Counted from the first letter of the stretch, positions 16,919-29,794 are shown. The stretch is DNA of 53,633 nucleotides from an uncultured Acidimicrobiales bacterium (GCA_937976305.1 CALJSB010000051.1:1-53633); one strand, 5' to 3'. Numbers and translations: made by a program. Notes: generated by a model from the letters alone, not told the origin.

Positions 16919-18115
16919 TTAAAGATTGAGCGCACTCTTCAGGGCATCAACCCGGTCGGTGTTCTCCCAGGTGAAGCCGTCGCCATCGGCACGGCCGAAG
17001 TGGCCGTAGGCCGCAGTGCGGGCGTAGATCGGACGACGAAGGTCGAGATCACGCAAGATCGCGGCAGGCCGGAGGTCGAACACATCGTTGACCGCGGCAC
17101 TGATCGCCGCAGGGTCGACGTTTTCGGTGCCGAAGGTCTCGACCATCACCGACATCGGGCGGGCCACACCAATGGCGTAGGCAACCTGCACCTCGCAGCG
17201 ATCGGCGGCGCCGGCGGCCACGATGTTCTTGGCCACCCAGCGAGTGGCATAGGCCGCTGAACGGTCGACCTTCGATGGGTCCTTACCCGAGAAGGCACCG
17301 CCACCGTGGCGAGCAGATCCGCCGTAGGTGTCGACGATGATCTTGCGACCGGTGAGGCCGGCGTCGCCGACGGGGCCACCAATCACGAAACGACCGGTCG
17401 GGTTGACCAACACCTCGTAGTCGTCACCGGCAAAAGCGTCGGGGACGACCGGGCGAATGACGTGTTCGATCAGATCGGGCCGGATCATGCTGTCGCGGTC
17501 GATGCCGTCGTCGTGCTGAGTCGAGATCAGCACGGTCTTGAGCCGCACTGGCTTGCCGTCTTCGTAGTCGAAGGTGACCTGGGTCTTGCCGTCGGGGCGA
17601 AGGTAAGGAACGGTGCCGGCTCGGCGAACCTCGGCCAGACGCTCCGCCATGCGGTGGGCAAGATGGATCGGCAGCGGCATGAGTACGTCGGTCTCAGAAC
17701 AGGCGTACCCGAACATCATGCCCTGGTCGCCTGCGCCCTGATCGTCGACCTCGTCGCCGGAGGCTCCGGAGCGAACCTCTTCAGACTTGTCGACGCCCTG
17801 GGCGATGTCGGCCGACTGCTCGTCGATGGCGACCATCACACCACAGGTGTTGCCGTCGAAGCCGTAGGACTCTTTGTCGTAGCCGATCTTGGTGATCGTC
17901 TCCCGCACCACCGAGGGGATGTCGACATAGCCACTGGTGCTGATTTCACCGGCAACGATGGCGAGGCCAGTCGTCACCAGCGTTTCGCACGCCACACGAC
18001 TCTGAGGATCGACCGCCAAGATGGCGTCGAGGATGCTGTCGGAAATCTGGTCCGACATCTTGTCGGGGTGACCCTCGGTCACCGACTCCGACGTAAATGT
18101 GTAGTTCTCGCTCAC
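16919..18115 (-). CDS. metK: S-adenosylmethionine synthase
   Basis: Makes S-adenosylmethionine from methionine and ATP. The 398-residue protein has all family motifs: [32 protein letters not shown], and [19 protein letters not shown], which carry the ATP- and metal-binding residues. The start is GTG at 18113-18115. It sits in the conserved actinobacterial order rpoZ-coaBC-metK-priA. The SAM made here would serve rsmB and the two RNA methyltransferase genes elsewhere in the window. The 67-base gap before it holds a small hairpin but is too short for a known SAM riboswitch. Confidence 0.96.
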   Translation of the reverse strand: MSENYTFTSESVTEGHPDKMSDQISDSILDAILAVDPQSRVACETLVTTGLAIVAGEISTSGYVDIPSVVRETITKIGYDKESYGFDGNTCGVMVAIDEQSADIAQGVDKSEEVRSGASGDEVDDQGAGDQGMMFGYACSETDVLMPLPIHLAHRMAERLAEVRRAGTVPYLRPDGKTQVTFDYEDGKPVRLKTVLISTQHDDGIDRDSMIRPDLIEHVIRPVVPDAFAGDDYEVLVNPTGRFVIGGPVGDAGLTGRKIIVDTYGGSARHGGGAFSGKDPSKVDRSAAYATRWVAKNIVAAGAADRCEVQVAYAIGVARPMSVMVETFGTENVDPAAISAAVNDVFDLRPAAILRDLDLRRPIYARTAAYGHFGRADGDGFTWENTDRVDALKSALNL

Positions 18116-18158
18116 AGGGTCTCGCTCTGCTTTCAGGTTGGAGTGTTCGGACGTTCGG

Positions 18159-18172
18159 GGCGGTTCTCCGCC
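18159..18172 (-). other. short hairpin between coaBC and metK
   Basis: GGCGG and CCGCC pair around a 4-base loop within the 67-base gap before metK. No T-run follows, so it is more likely an RNA-processing or stability element than a terminator. Confidence 0.25.
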
Positions 18173-18182
18173 AGTCCAGCGT

Positions 18183-19427
18183 TCAACTTGGTGGTAGGGA
18201 ATCCACCACCAGGTCGAAAACCGCTGTCGCGATCTCTTCTTTGGTACCGAGTGGAACGGCCTTGGTCAACCCCTGAGGGCCAACAATCGTGACGGCGTTC
18301 GTATCGTGAGCAAAGCCCACACCCGGTGCCGACACATCGTTGGCCACGATGAAGTCGGCGTTTTTGCGTTCGAGTTTGCCTTTGGCGCTCTCGACAACGT
18401 TTGTTGTTTCGGCGGCAAAACCCACGAGCAGTTGCCCAGCAGGCTTCTTCGCGCCGAGGCCGGCAAGGATGTCGTTTGTCGGGACGAGCTCGATCGACGG
18501 GATGCCGTCAGCCTTCTTGATCTTGTCGGTCGCCACGTCGGCGGGACGGAAATCGGCGACGGCTGCGGTCATCACCACGATGTCGGCCGATGCCGCCGCA
18601 GTGTGCATGGCGGCTTCCATGTCGGCCGCCGTCGTCACGTCGATCCGCTCGATACCGGCTGCAGCGGGGCGATCGACGGTGGTGACGAGGGTGACCGAGG
18701 CGCCTCGCCGCTTGGCCTCGGCCGCCAGGGCGTATCCCTGCTTGCCGGTGGAGCGGTTGCCGATGAATCGCACCGGATCGATGGCCTCGCGTGTGCCACC
18801 GGCCGACACAACGACCGACCGCCCAGCGAGATCCCCGCCACCAACGGCACCTGTGCCACCGAGGGCATCGACAACTGCGGCCACGACGGTGTCGGGATCG
18901 GCGAGCCGACCGGCGCCGAGATCGCCGCCAGCAAGTCGGCCTTCCTCGGGCGGCACGATGATGGTGCCCCGAGATTGCAGCGTGTTGATGTTGTCCTGCA
19001 CCGACGCTTGGTTCCACATCTCGGTGTGCATGGCCGGGCACACGATCACGGGAGCCTCGGTGGCGATCAGGGTTGCCGACAGCAGATCGCCCGAGCGGCC
19101 AGTGCGATAGTCGCTGATGATGCGGGCCGTCGCCGGCACCACCACGATGGCATCACATGTTTGACCCATCGTGGTGTGCGGGATGGGGTCAGGATCGGTC
19201 CACAGCGATGTCTTTGGCCGTTCGGACGCCAGGGCCGTAAAGGTGGTCGACCCAACCATGTTGAGCGCAGCGTCGGTGAGAATCGGGATGACGTGGACCC
19301 CGAGGTCGACGAGCTGGCGACACACCAAGATCGACTTGTAGGCCGCGATGCCGCCGGTGACGCCAAGCACTACTCGCTTGCCGCTCAGGGGAAGATCCCC
19401 GGGTGCGTCGGCAGAAGATGCGGTCAC
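18183..19427 (-). CDS. coaBC: bifunctional phosphopantothenoylcysteine decarboxylase/synthetase
   Basis: Two steps of coenzyme A synthesis in one protein. The N-terminal CoaC flavoprotein half has [11 protein letters not shown] for FMN and PAMHTEMW, the substrate clamp in the form with His where E. coli has Asn. The C-terminal CoaB half begins near residue 200 with [20 protein letters not shown] and [13 protein letters not shown] for CTP and substrate, and contains DKIKKADG with the key lysine. GTG at 19427 is used (414 residues); a TTG at 19448 would add seven residues, and neither has a good Shine-Dalgarno. It follows rpoZ closely in the same operon. Confidence 0.93.
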   Translation of the reverse strand: MTASSADAPGDLPLSGKRVVLGVTGGIAAYKSILVCRQLVDLGVHVIPILTDAALNMVGSTTFTALASERPKTSLWTDPDPIPHTTMGQTCDAIVVVPATARIISDYRTGRSGDLLSATLIATEAPVIVCPAMHTEMWNQASVQDNINTLQSRGTIIVPPEEGRLAGGDLGAGRLADPDTVVAAVVDALGGTGAVGGGDLAGRSVVVSAGGTREAIDPVRFIGNRSTGKQGYALAAEAKRRGASVTLVTTVDRPAAAGIERIDVTTAADMEAAMHTAAASADIVVMTAAVADFRPADVATDKIKKADGIPSIELVPTNDILAGLGAKKPAGQLLVGFAAETTNVVESAKGKLERKNADFIVANDVSAPGVGFAHDTNAVTIVGPQGLTKAVPLGTKEEIATAVFDLVVDSLPPS

Positions 19428-19466
19428 GTGATCGGCAGGCTGGCCCAAACGAGCAATGGCTCGTCG

Positions 19467-19745
19467 TTACGCAGCGTCGTCGTCGGTGTCAGCTTCTGGG
19501 CTCGGCCGAACGGGAACGATCTTGTCGGCGGCAATCTCTTCGAAGGCGATGCTGAGGGGCTTGCGAGCCACCGAGGTGACCTGAGGCGGAACCATGGCTC
19601 CGAGGCCCTCGCCGAGCTGCCCGAAGTAGGCATTGATCTCGCGGGCTCGAGTCGATGCGAGCGTGCACAGCCCGAACTTCGAGCCGGCCCGATCCATGAG
19701 GCCTTCGACCTCTGGAGACATCATCGAGTCTTGGCGATCAGTCAT
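19467..19745 (-). CDS. rpoZ: RNA polymerase omega subunit
   Basis: A 92-residue omega subunit, which helps assemble and stabilise the RNA polymerase beta' subunit. The family core is clear: LMDRAGSKFGLCTLASTRAR, INAYFGQLGEG and KPLSIAFEEIAADKI, followed by an acidic tail ending in DTDDDAA. Gene order gmk-rpoZ-coaBC is the standard actinobacterial one. Confidence 0.93.
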   Translation of the reverse strand: MTDRQDSMMSPEVEGLMDRAGSKFGLCTLASTRAREINAYFGQLGEGLGAMVPPQVTSVARKPLSIAFEEIAADKIVPVRPSPEADTDDDAA

Positions 19746-19812
19746 TTCTCAACCTTTGGTCAGCATTCGTGTCACAGCACAGCGGTCGATCCAACAGACC
19801 AACCCGCAGAGC

Positions 19813-20352
19813 CTATCGTGTAGAACGGGCCGACCGGATGTACGCCGCCATCTGTTCGACGGTGTCACCGATATCGACATTGACGATCACGTGGGCGCCG
19901 AGCTCGGCTCCTGCGTTGGATTCTTCGGCCGCCTTGGCGAGGCGCTGCGACACCTTGTCTGGCGGGTCACCACGGCGACGCAACCTCGCCTCTTGTTCTT
20001 CCGCCGACGGCGCCTGCAGAAAGATCAACAGCGCGTCTGGGGTGGTTTGCACAACCTGGCGTGCGCCTTGCACGTCGATCTCGAGGATCAGATCCATCCC
20101 GGGTGGCGGATCGGGTATCGGAGTGCCGTAGTAGTTGTCGAGAAACTCGGCGTATTCGAGAAAGCCACCGTCGGCGATGGCTTGTTCGAAGGTGTCGCGA
20201 TCGACATACACATACGCATCTTCGGCTTCGCCCGGGCGACGCTCACGCGTGGTCCACGAACGACTGAGCCAGAGCCAGTCGGGGAAACGGGCAACCAGCT
20301 CGGCGCATACGGTGCCCTTGCCGACACCGCCCGGTCCCGAGACGACCACCAC
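19813..20352 (-). CDS. gmk: guanylate kinase
   Basis: Phosphorylates GMP to GDP with ATP. The 179-residue protein begins directly at the P-loop ([13 protein letters not shown]) and has the GMP-binding [11 protein letters not shown] segment and the [10 protein letters not shown] strand. The SPGE-type loop keeps its Arg residues. The GTG at 20352 leaves only two residues before the first strand; a few more in-frame codons upstream lack a standard start, so the annotated start is a minimum. The gene follows mihF by 20 bases. Confidence 0.93.
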   Translation of the reverse strand: MVVVSGPGGVGKGTVCAELVARFPDWLWLSRSWTTRERRPGEAEDAYVYVDRDTFEQAIADGGFLEYAEFLDNYYGTPIPDPPPGMDLILEIDVQGARQVVQTTPDALLIFLQAPSAEEQEARLRRRGDPPDKVSQRLAKAAEESNAGAELGAHVIVNVDIGDTVEQMAAYIRSARSTR

Positions 20353-20372
20353 CAGCGACTCCGACGGCGAGT

Positions 20373-20687
20373 TCAGGAGAACTCCTCGAGGAGTGCTTTG
20401 CGCTGTTGGGGCCCGAGGCCAGCAATCCGCCGAGACTCAGCGATGCCGATCTCTTCCATGGTGCGTCGTGCCTTCACTTTGCCGACACCCGGCAGCGATT
20501 CGAGCACGGCAAGGACCTTGATCTTGGCGATGATTTCGTCCTCGTCCGCCTGGGCGAGGAGCTCCGGAAACGTGACGCTTCCCATCTTCAAACGCATCTT
20601 CATCTCGGAGCGGATGCGACGAACTTTTGCTGCTTTCTCGAGGGCGGCAGCCCGCTGTTCGTCGGTCAGTTTTGGGGGTTGGGGCAT
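20373..20687 (-). CDS. mihF: actinobacterial integration host factor
   Basis: A 104-residue nucleoid-associated DNA-binding protein specific to actinobacteria, unrelated in sequence to enterobacterial IHF. Diagnostic parts are [20 protein letters not shown], a basic N-terminal helix, [20 protein letters not shown], a helix-two-turns-helix DNA-binding element, and the ending [14 protein letters not shown]. It lies between pyrF and gmk exactly as in mycobacteria and streptomycetes, which is strong evidence for the phylum. Confidence 0.95.
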   Translation of the reverse strand: MPQPPKLTDEQRAAALEKAAKVRRIRSEMKMRLKMGSVTFPELLAQADEDEIIAKIKVLAVLESLPGVGKVKARRTMEEIGIAESRRIAGLGPQQRKALLEEFS

Positions 20688-20704
20688 ACCGGAAACCCTA
20701 CCGG

Positions 20705-21427
20705 TCAGAGGTTGCCAAACAGGTCGGCTGCAGCGGCTGCCGGATCGTCGGCCAGCGTGACGGCGCGGCCAATGACGAGCAGGTCAGCACCGGCCTGGAG
20801 AGCCTCACCAGGAGTCACGGCCTTTGGCTGATCGTGGCGATCGCCGCCCTCGGCTCGGATGCCGGGAACGACGCGCAAGGTGCGAGGTGAGAACTCGCGA
20901 ATGTCTTTCAGATCAGAGGCTGCACACACGATGCCGCCACAGCCGGCTTCGACGGCAGTGCGCAGGCGTGCGGGCACGATGTGATCGGGCGCATCAGCGT
21001 CGCTTGTGAGCACGGTGATCGCCAGCGCGGTCGGTGCGGAGAGATCTGCGCCGAGAGCGCCTTCGTTGAATCCGTCGACACCGGCCTTGAGCATGTCGCC
21101 GCCACCGTGGGCGTGCATGGTCAAGAACGAACAACCGAGCGAGCCGGCGACCGAGGCCGCCTTGTGCACGGTGGTGGGAATGTCGTGCAGCTTGATGTCG
21201 AGGAAGACATCAAAACCCATGTCGATCATGGCGCCAACGGCATCGGGGCCGGCAGCGGTGTAGAGCTCGAGCCCGATCTTGGCGACCCCGAACCATGGGG
21301 AGAGCTGACGAGCAAAGCGAGTGGCCTCGACCAAATCATCGACATCAAGGGCGAGTGCCATCTTCGAGCGAAGCTCAGGGCTCAGCCCCTCAGCCTGCTT
21401 TGCTGCCGCCGTGTCTTCCGGTGCCAT
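20705..21427 (-). CDS. pyrF: orotidine 5'-phosphate decarboxylase
   Basis: Last step of UMP synthesis, decarboxylating OMP. The 240-residue barrel has LALDVDD at strand 1, KIGLELYTAAGPDAV, and the catalytic D-x-K-x-x-D centre in FLDIKLHDIPTTVHKA; the phosphate-binding end is VVPGIRAEGGD and DLLVIGRAVT. This is the short bacterial (PyrF type 1) form, whereas mycobacteria and many other actinobacteria carry the longer type 2. It lies 16 bases after pyrD in the pyr operon. Confidence 0.93.
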   Translation of the reverse strand: MAPEDTAAAKQAEGLSPELRSKMALALDVDDLVEATRFARQLSPWFGVAKIGLELYTAAGPDAVGAMIDMGFDVFLDIKLHDIPTTVHKAASVAGSLGCSFLTMHAHGGGDMLKAGVDGFNEGALGADLSAPTALAITVLTSDADAPDHIVPARLRTAVEAGCGGIVCAASDLKDIREFSPRTLRVVPGIRAEGGDRHDQPKAVTPGEALQAGADLLVIGRAVTLADDPAAAAADLFGNL

Positions 21428-21443
21428 TGGGTCCTTCCAAGGT

Positions 21444-22409
21444 TCAGAACTGGGCTGCGCCGATCAGTTCGGCGAAGCGCGTGACCCCTTGTTTAGCGCA
21501 CCACGACTGCAGTTCGGTGGTTATCCGCAGCGGCGCGCGTGGGTCGGCGAAGGTCGCCGTGCCGATCTGCACTGCGCTGGCTCCCACAAGGGCGAACTCC
21601 ACGACGTCCTCAGCACTCGCAGCACCCCCGGCGGCAACGATCGGCAGCTCGGGAAGAGCCTGGTGCACATCGGCAACCGCTTTGACCGCCAGCGGGTGAA
21701 TCGCTGGCCCCGAAACACCGCCGGCTCGACCCGGACCACCCTCGGCAGCACCGAGGCGAGGCTTGCGAGTCACCGGGTCGACACTGAGCCCGAAGTAGGT
21801 GTTCACGAGCGTGACGGCGGCGGCCCCGCCGCCCTGGGCCGCAGCCGCGATGGCAGGCAGCGCAGGCCCGACGTTGGGGCTGAGCTTCGCCCAACGAGGC
21901 CACGGGCTCGGGTCGGTGGCCGCCATCACTTGGCTGGTCATACCGGCATCGTGGGCAAACAACTCGTTGCCGTGCTCGGTGTTCGGGCACGAGATGTTGA
22001 CCTCGACCGCCACGATGGCGGAGATACCAGGCGCCTTGGCCTCGGCTGCAGCCGCAAGAACGTCGGCCGCCTCTGCGTAGTCAGACACCGACTGACCCCA
22101 GATCGACACCACGACCCGAGCGCCCGACTCGGCGAGCTTCGGGAGGTCGTCACGCAACCAGCCGGCGACACCAGGGCCTTGCAAGCCAACCGAGTTGATC
22201 ATGCCCGATGGGGTTTGGTGGACCCGCACAGCCGGGTTGCCGTCCCACGGATAGGGGCTGAGCGACTTCACCACCACGGCCCCGAGGGCCGACAGATCGA
22301 AATAGGCGCCAAGCTCGGCACCGTGTCCGGCAGTACCCGCCGCGGTCAGAACCGGGCACGGCAACGCCAGCGAACCGACCGTGGTCGACAGATCGACGGT
22401 GACGGGCAC
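21444..22409 (-). CDS. pyrD: dihydroorotate dehydrogenase, class 1B-like
   Basis: Oxidises dihydroorotate to orotate using FMN. The 321-residue protein resembles the cytosolic class 1 enzymes: VVVKSLSPYPWDGNPAVRV, GMINSVGLQGPGV, and VNISCPNTEHG, where Cys replaces the Ser base of class 2; the FMN end is GGAASAEDVVEFALVGASAVQIGTA, cut here to its pattern. There is no membrane-targeting helix. The strand VTLVNTYFGLSVD and TRKPRLG resemble PyrDB, which normally needs PyrK (iron-sulfur/FAD) to pass electrons to NAD. No pyrK is present here, since carB lies four bases upstream and pyrF 16 bases downstream. Confidence 0.9.
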   Translation of the reverse strand: MPVTVDLSTTVGSLALPCPVLTAAGTAGHGAELGAYFDLSALGAVVVKSLSPYPWDGNPAVRVHQTPSGMINSVGLQGPGVAGWLRDDLPKLAESGARVVVSIWGQSVSDYAEAADVLAAAAEAKAPGISAIVAVEVNISCPNTEHGNELFAHDAGMTSQVMAATDPSPWPRWAKLSPNVGPALPAIAAAAQGGGAAAVTLVNTYFGLSVDPVTRKPRLGAAEGGPGRAGGVSGPAIHPLAVKAVADVHQALPELPIVAAGGAASAEDVVEFALVGASAVQIGTATFADPRAPLRITTELQSWCAKQGVTRFAELIGAAQF

Positions 22410-22413
22410 GATG

Positions 22414-25727
<3,314 letters not shown>

Positions 25728-25728
<1 letters not shown>

Positions 25729-26870
25729 TACTTGTTGCTCCCGCTGAGAAGGTCGGCGAATCGGTCGAAGAGGTAGGCCGAGTCGTGCGGCCCGGGACTT
25801 GCTTCGGGATGGTGCTGTACGCTGAAGGCTCGCTCGCCTCGCACGCTGATGCCCTCGCACACTCCGTCGTTGAGGTTCACGTGGGTGACGTCGGCGACGT
25901 CGGCAACCGTGTCGGCGACGGTGGCGAAGTTGTGGTTCTGGCTGGTGATCTCGACCTTGCCGGTGGTCTTGTCCATCACCGGGTGATTGGCGCCGTGATG
26001 ACCAAATGGGAGCTTCTCGATCTCGCCGTTGATGGCAAGCGACAGCAGTTGGTGCCCGAGGCAGATGCCGAAGACCGGCACCGAGCCAATGAGCTCGGCG
26101 ATGGCTGCTGAGCCGTAGGGAACCATCGTGGGGTCACCCGGACCGTTCGAGAGAAACACGCCATCGGGTTCTCGGGCCAGCACATCAGCAGCCGAGGTCG
26201 ATGCGGGCACCACTTCGAGCGATGCGAACCGGCCGAGGTGGTCGACGATGGTCGACTTGATGCCGAAGTCGTAGGCCACGACATAGGGCCCAGCGCCTCG
26301 ATCGAGACCAGCGGTGTAGGCCTCGGGCGTGGTCACCTGGGCCACGAGATCGATGCCGTCTGTGCCGGGTTCGTCTGCGGCTTGTTGTTTGATGGCTGCC
26401 TCATCGAGCGCACCGGGGCCCTCGGTGGGGCCGAAGGCTCCGGGAATGGCGCCGTTGTCGCGGATGATGCGGGTGAGCCGACGGGTGTCGATGCCGGCGA
26501 TACCGGTGAGACCGAGGCTGGCCAAGAAGCTCCCCAAGTCGCCCTCGGCTCGCCAGCTCGAGTGACGTCGGGCGAGATCTCGCACGATCACGCCGCGGGC
26601 GAAGCCGCCCCGGCTTTCGTTGTCGAGCGGCGTGATGCCGTAGTTGCCGATGTGGGGGTAGGTGAAGGTGATGATCTGGCCGGCGTAGGACGGGTCGGTG
26701 ATCACTTCCTGATAGCCAGACAGCGCAGTGTTGAACACCACCTCACCAGAGGCGAGGTTTGCCTCGGGGTTCGCAGCATCGGGCGCGGCCCCGATCATCT
26801 CGCCTTCGAACACCGAGCCGTCTGCCAACACGAGTGCCCCTGCGGTTGGCTGGCTGATTGGGTTAGTCAT
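25728..26870 (-). CDS. carA: carbamoyl-phosphate synthase small (glutaminase) subunit
   Basis: Hydrolyses glutamine and channels ammonia to CarB. In the 380-residue protein the N-terminal CPSase domain has [20 protein letters not shown] and PHIGNYGI; the C-terminal class I glutamine amidotransferase domain has the nucleophile Cys in [12 protein letters not shown] and the His/Glu pair in [13 protein letters not shown]. It is 10 bases from pyrC and overlaps carB by one base. Confidence 0.96.
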
Positions 26871-26880
26871 CGCTACTCAC

Positions 26881-28179
26881 TTATCTCGTTGCTTGGAAGT
26901 CGGCCACGACGGCGACGCCGTGGTGAATCGTGTGTCGTACCTTGCCCGTGAGCGTTCGTCCTTCGAACGCTGTGTTTGATGCTCGACTCGCGAGCTCCGT
27001 ACCCTTGACAGCCCACTGATGGGCCGGATCGACCACAGCCAGATTCGCTGGCGAACCAGCCTCGATGGGTCGACCATGTTGTTCTGTGAGCCCGGCGATC
27101 GCTGCTGGCTGCCACGACAGCAGCGGCACCAGGCCGGCAAGCCCGACATCGAGATCGGTGAGGGTCACGGCCAGAGCCGTTTCGAGCCCGACGGTTCCCG
27201 GCGGGGCCTGGTCGAAGGGCCGCTCCTTGGCATCGGGAACATGCGGAGAATGGGCGGTGGCGATCACATCAATCGTGCCGTCGACGAGGCCCTCGCGCAG
27301 TGCATCGACATCACCTTGCGTTCGCAGCGGCGGATCGAGCCGGAACCGCGGGTCATAGGAGGCGCAGGCAACGTGGGTGAGCGAGAGATGATGGGGCGAC
27401 ACCTCGGCGGTCACCGGAAGGCCGCTGGCCTTGGCCTCACGAATCAGCTCGACACTGCGGGCCGTCGACAACTGTTGGAAGTGCATGCCAACGCCGGTCA
27501 TCCGCACCAGAGAGAGGTCTCGCATCACCATGAGCTCTTCGGCCTCGGCCGGTGAGCCAGCCAGGCCGAGGCGAGACGACCACTCGCCCTCGTGCATCAC
27601 ACCTGATCGAGCCAGTGCGGCTTCGCTCCCCTGTTGCGCCACCACGAGCGGGGCGCCGTCGCCGGTGGCGATCGAGCCTGCATATTGCAGGGCCCGACGC
27701 ATGAACCCAGCGTCTTGTACACCCTGACCTTGGTCGCTGAACAAGCGAACGCCGAGATCGCTGAGCTCCCCCCTCGGTGCCAACTCATTGCCTTCTCGAC
27801 CGAGGCTGATGGTTCCTGCCGGCTTGATGTCGCATAGCGCCGTTGCTGCCGCCGCAAGCACGTCGGCCACCACGGTGGCGCTGTCGGCGCATGGCTCCGT
27901 GGCGGGCATCGCTACGACGGCGGTGTACCCGCCAAGGGCGGCAGCCCGGCTTCCTGATTCGATTGTTTCTGCCGCTTCATGCCCGGGCTGGCCCAAATCG
28001 GCGTGAAGATCGACAAAGCCCGGCACCACGGTGCAGCCCGAGGCATCGAGGTCGACATCACCGCTCAGATCGGCACCAACCTCGATGATGAGGCCGGTCG
28101 CGTCGTCGACAAGCACATCGCCAGAGCGTTCACCGGTCTGGTCGAGAACGAGCCCGCCTTTGATCGCGGTCGTGCTCAC
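26881..28179 (-). CDS. dihydroorotase-like protein at the pyrC position, probably non-catalytic
   Basis: The 432-residue protein aligns end to end with class I dihydroorotases (amidohydrolase fold), which cyclise carbamoyl aspartate. The active site is eroded. The H-x-H pair is H59-A-D61 in DLHADLGQPG, and the substrate Arg and the next Glu are G63 and Q64. MPNT reads MPAT (A93). The His of VAHCED is Gln182, the His of C-H-x-S-T is Gln236, and the metal Asp of ATDHAPH is Ala309. NPPLR reads DPPLR. Of the six usual zinc ligands only His59 and perhaps Asp149 remain. The fold markers are kept and the gene overlaps pyrB as GTGA. By analogy with the inactive PyrC'/PyrX of pseudomonads it may be a structural partner of PyrB. 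A working dihydroorotase would have to be encoded elsewhere. Confidence 0.85.
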   Translation of the reverse strand: MSTTAIKGGLVLDQTGERSGDVLVDDATGLIIEVGADLSGDVDLDASGCTVVPGFVDLHADLGQPGHEAAETIESGSRAAALGGYTAVVAMPATEPCADSATVVADVLAAAATALCDIKPAGTISLGREGNELAPRGELSDLGVRLFSDQGQGVQDAGFMRRALQYAGSIATGDGAPLVVAQQGSEAALARSGVMHEGEWSSRLGLAGSPAEAEELMVMRDLSLVRMTGVGMHFQQLSTARSVELIREAKASGLPVTAEVSPHHLSLTHVACASYDPRFRLDPPLRTQGDVDALREGLVDGTIDVIATAHSPHVPDAKERPFDQAPPGTVGLETALAVTLTDLDVGLAGLVPLLSWQPAAIAGLTEQHGRPIEAGSPANLAVVDPAHQWAVKGTELASRASNTAFEGRTLTGKVRHTIHHGVAVVADFQATR

Positions 28180-29129
28180 AGATCGACCCCCTCGTTGGCA
28201 CCACTGTCAACCCCGTCGAACTGGCCTGGGCCGAGCACCGAGTAGAGCACCGCCATTCTCACCGGGATGCCGTTGGCCACCTGGTCGAGCACCACGGCCC
28301 GAGGATCATCAGCCACGACCGGGTCGATTTCGATACCCCGGTTCATGGGTCCCGGGTGCATGATCAGCGCGTCGGGCGACAGCATCGCCGCCCGCTCTTC
28401 GGTGAGACCGAAACGAGCCCGGTATTCACGCTCAGAAGGAATCAGCGACTCAGCCATGCGCTCCTTCTGGATGCGCAAGAAGTAGGCAACGTCGAGGTCG
28501 GGTAACACCGCATCGAGATCGGGTTCGACCTTCGCCGCCCAGCCATCGAGGTTCGGCGGCAACATCGTGCGAGGCCCGATGAGCACGACGTCGGCCCCGA
28601 GCTTCGAGAAGGCCGCAACGTTCGATCGAGCGACTCGGGAGTGCAGAATGTCGCCGCACAGCGCGATCTTCTTGCCTTCGAGGGAGCCGAGTCGCTGTGA
28701 GATCGTGAAGCTGTCGAGCAGCGCCTGGGTGGGGTGCTGGTGCCATCCGTCGCCGGCATTCACGATGGCGGCATCAGTCCACTGCTGGATCGTGAGCGGG
28801 ACACCCGAGCTGCCGTGGCGAACCACGATCGCATCAACGCCCATCGCGTCGATGGTCTCGATCGTGTCCCGCAGCGACTCACCCTTCTTCAACGACGACG
28901 AGCCGGCGGAGAAGTTGATGACGTCGGCCGACAGTCGCCTGGCCGCAAGATCAAAGCTGGTCCGAGTCCTCGTCGAGTCTTCGAAGAAGGCCAGCACGAT
29001 GGTCTTACCTCGCAGAGCCGGGACCTTCCGGACCTCTCGGGCCTGCACATCGGCAAACGACGCCGCCAGGTCGAGCAGACCGTGCAGGTCGTGTGCGGTC
29101 AGGTCGTCAATCGATACGAGATGCCTCAT
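28176..29129 (-). CDS. pyrB: aspartate carbamoyltransferase catalytic subunit
   Basis: Condenses carbamoyl phosphate with aspartate. The 317-residue protein has the phosphate loop FFEDSTRTRTSFDLAA (residues 48-63), the mobile SSLKKGESLRDT loop contributed to the neighbouring active site, HPTQALLDSFTI, and HPGPMNRGIEID near the C terminus. No regulatory PyrI gene is nearby. It overlaps the downstream dihydroorotase-like gene by four bases, the same coupling seen in organisms where the two proteins form one complex. Confidence 0.96.
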   Translation of the reverse strand: MRHLVSIDDLTAHDLHGLLDLAASFADVQAREVRKVPALRGKTIVLAFFEDSTRTRTSFDLAARRLSADVINFSAGSSSLKKGESLRDTIETIDAMGVDAIVVRHGSSGVPLTIQQWTDAAIVNAGDGWHQHPTQALLDSFTISQRLGSLEGKKIALCGDILHSRVARSNVAAFSKLGADVVLIGPRTMLPPNLDGWAAKVEPDLDAVLPDLDVAYFLRIQKERMAESLIPSEREYRARFGLTEERAAMLSPDALIMHPGPMNRGIEIDPVVADDPRAVVLDQVANGIPVRMAVLYSVLGPGQFDGVDSGANEGVDL

Positions 29130-29142
29130 CGTTCCATCACGC

Positions 29143-29709
29143 TCATCGTTCCATTACGCCCAGGGCGACGCTGTCGATCGTGGCGTTCACCACTTCATCT
29201 CTCCGGGTTGGGAGGTTCTTGCCCACGTAGTCGGGCCGGATCGGCAACTCACGATGGCCCCGATCGATCATCACGGCGAGCTGCACCGCTCGAGGCCGGC
29301 CCTGAGCAACGAGAGCATCGAGTGCTGCTCGAATAGTGCGGCCGGTGAAGAGCACATCGTCGACCAGCACAACGGTCTTGCGGGAAATGTCGAACGGCAC
29401 GTCGGTGGCTGCCTCGGGCAACACCGGCCGGATGCTGATGTCGTCTCGGTAGAAGGCCACATCGAGCCGACCGACCGGCACATCGACGCTCTCGATCTCG
29501 GCGAGGGCGATGGCGAGTGACTCGGCAAACGGCACACCGCCGGTCTGCAGGCCGACCACCACCACCTCGTCGAGGCCTTCGTTACGTTCGATGACTTCGT
29601 GAGCCATTCGCCGGATGGCTCTGGCCACCGCATCACGATCCAAAATCGTGGTCTTGGCAACAAAAACGCCCCCATACGGGGGCGTACGACGACGTTCGCG
29701 CTCGGCCAA
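29143..29709 (-). CDS. pyrR: PyrR, pyrimidine operon regulator / uracil phosphoribosyltransferase
   Basis: RNA-binding attenuation protein that senses UMP/UTP and may also have uracil phosphoribosyltransferase activity. The PRPP motif is VVLVDDVLFTGRTIRAALDA (about residues 113-132); IRRMAHEVIERNEG is the usual N-terminal helix and GLQTGGVPFAESLA the first loop. TTG at 29709 is taken as start because AGGAG lies seven bases upstream. The first 16 residues then precede the family-conserved part (AKTTILDRDAVA), and codons 9-15 are made of a perfect GC hairpin followed by T residues. No normal start codon occurs between the hairpin and ILDRD except a TTG inside the conserved region, so the N-terminal extension is probably really translated. 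Confidence 0.92.
   Translation of the reverse strand: MAERERRRTPPYGGVFVAKTTILDRDAVARAIRRMAHEVIERNEGLDEVVVVGLQTGGVPFAESLAIALAEIESVDVPVGRLDVAFYRDDISIRPVLPEAATDVPFDISRKTVVLVDDVLFTGRTIRAALDALVAQGRPRAVQLAVMIDRGHRELPIRPDYVGKNLPTRRDEVVNATIDSVALGVMER
29661..29685 (-). terminator. intrinsic terminator hairpin inside the first codons of pyrR
   Basis: On the transcribed strand ACGCCCCC, loop GTAT, GGGGGCGT forms a perfect 8-base-pair stem (29685 to 29666), followed at once by TTTT. It fits the textbook form of a Rho-independent terminator. It lies 24 bases into the pyrR frame (codons 9-15), so a translating ribosome would cover it. Placed just after a PyrR-binding hairpin, it is best read as the attenuator of the pyr operon. 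Confidence 0.7.
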
Positions 29710-29729
29710 GCTCTTACTCCTGCTTCCGT

Positions 29730-29749
29730 ACCGGCCTCACAGGACCAGT
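29730..29749 (-). promoter_or_regulatory. PyrR-binding RNA hairpin in the pyr leader
   Basis: The leader transcript from 29749 to 29730 can form a 7-base-pair stem (ACTGGTC with GGCCGGT, including G-U pairs) around loop CTGTGA. The segment GTCCTGTGAGGC matches the conserved PyrR-binding-loop core known from Bacillus (GTCC-x-G-x-GAGGC). It lies 9 bases before the AGGAG of pyrR, so bound PyrR could also hinder ribosome access, as reported for mycobacterial PyrR. Confidence 0.65.
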
Positions 29750-29794
29750 TTCACGGACTGACCCGTTCGGACCAGCATGACAACTCCGCTTTTG

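Noticed and set aside
18116-18182. SAM riboswitch before metK
   Set aside because: Only 67 bases separate coaBC and metK, with a single 5-bp hairpin; too short for a known SAM riboswitch fold.
18306-19823. Long plus-strand open frame (505 codons) opposite coaBC and rpoZ
   Set aside because: Antisense to genes with full motif sets; typical shadow frame in GC-rich DNA.
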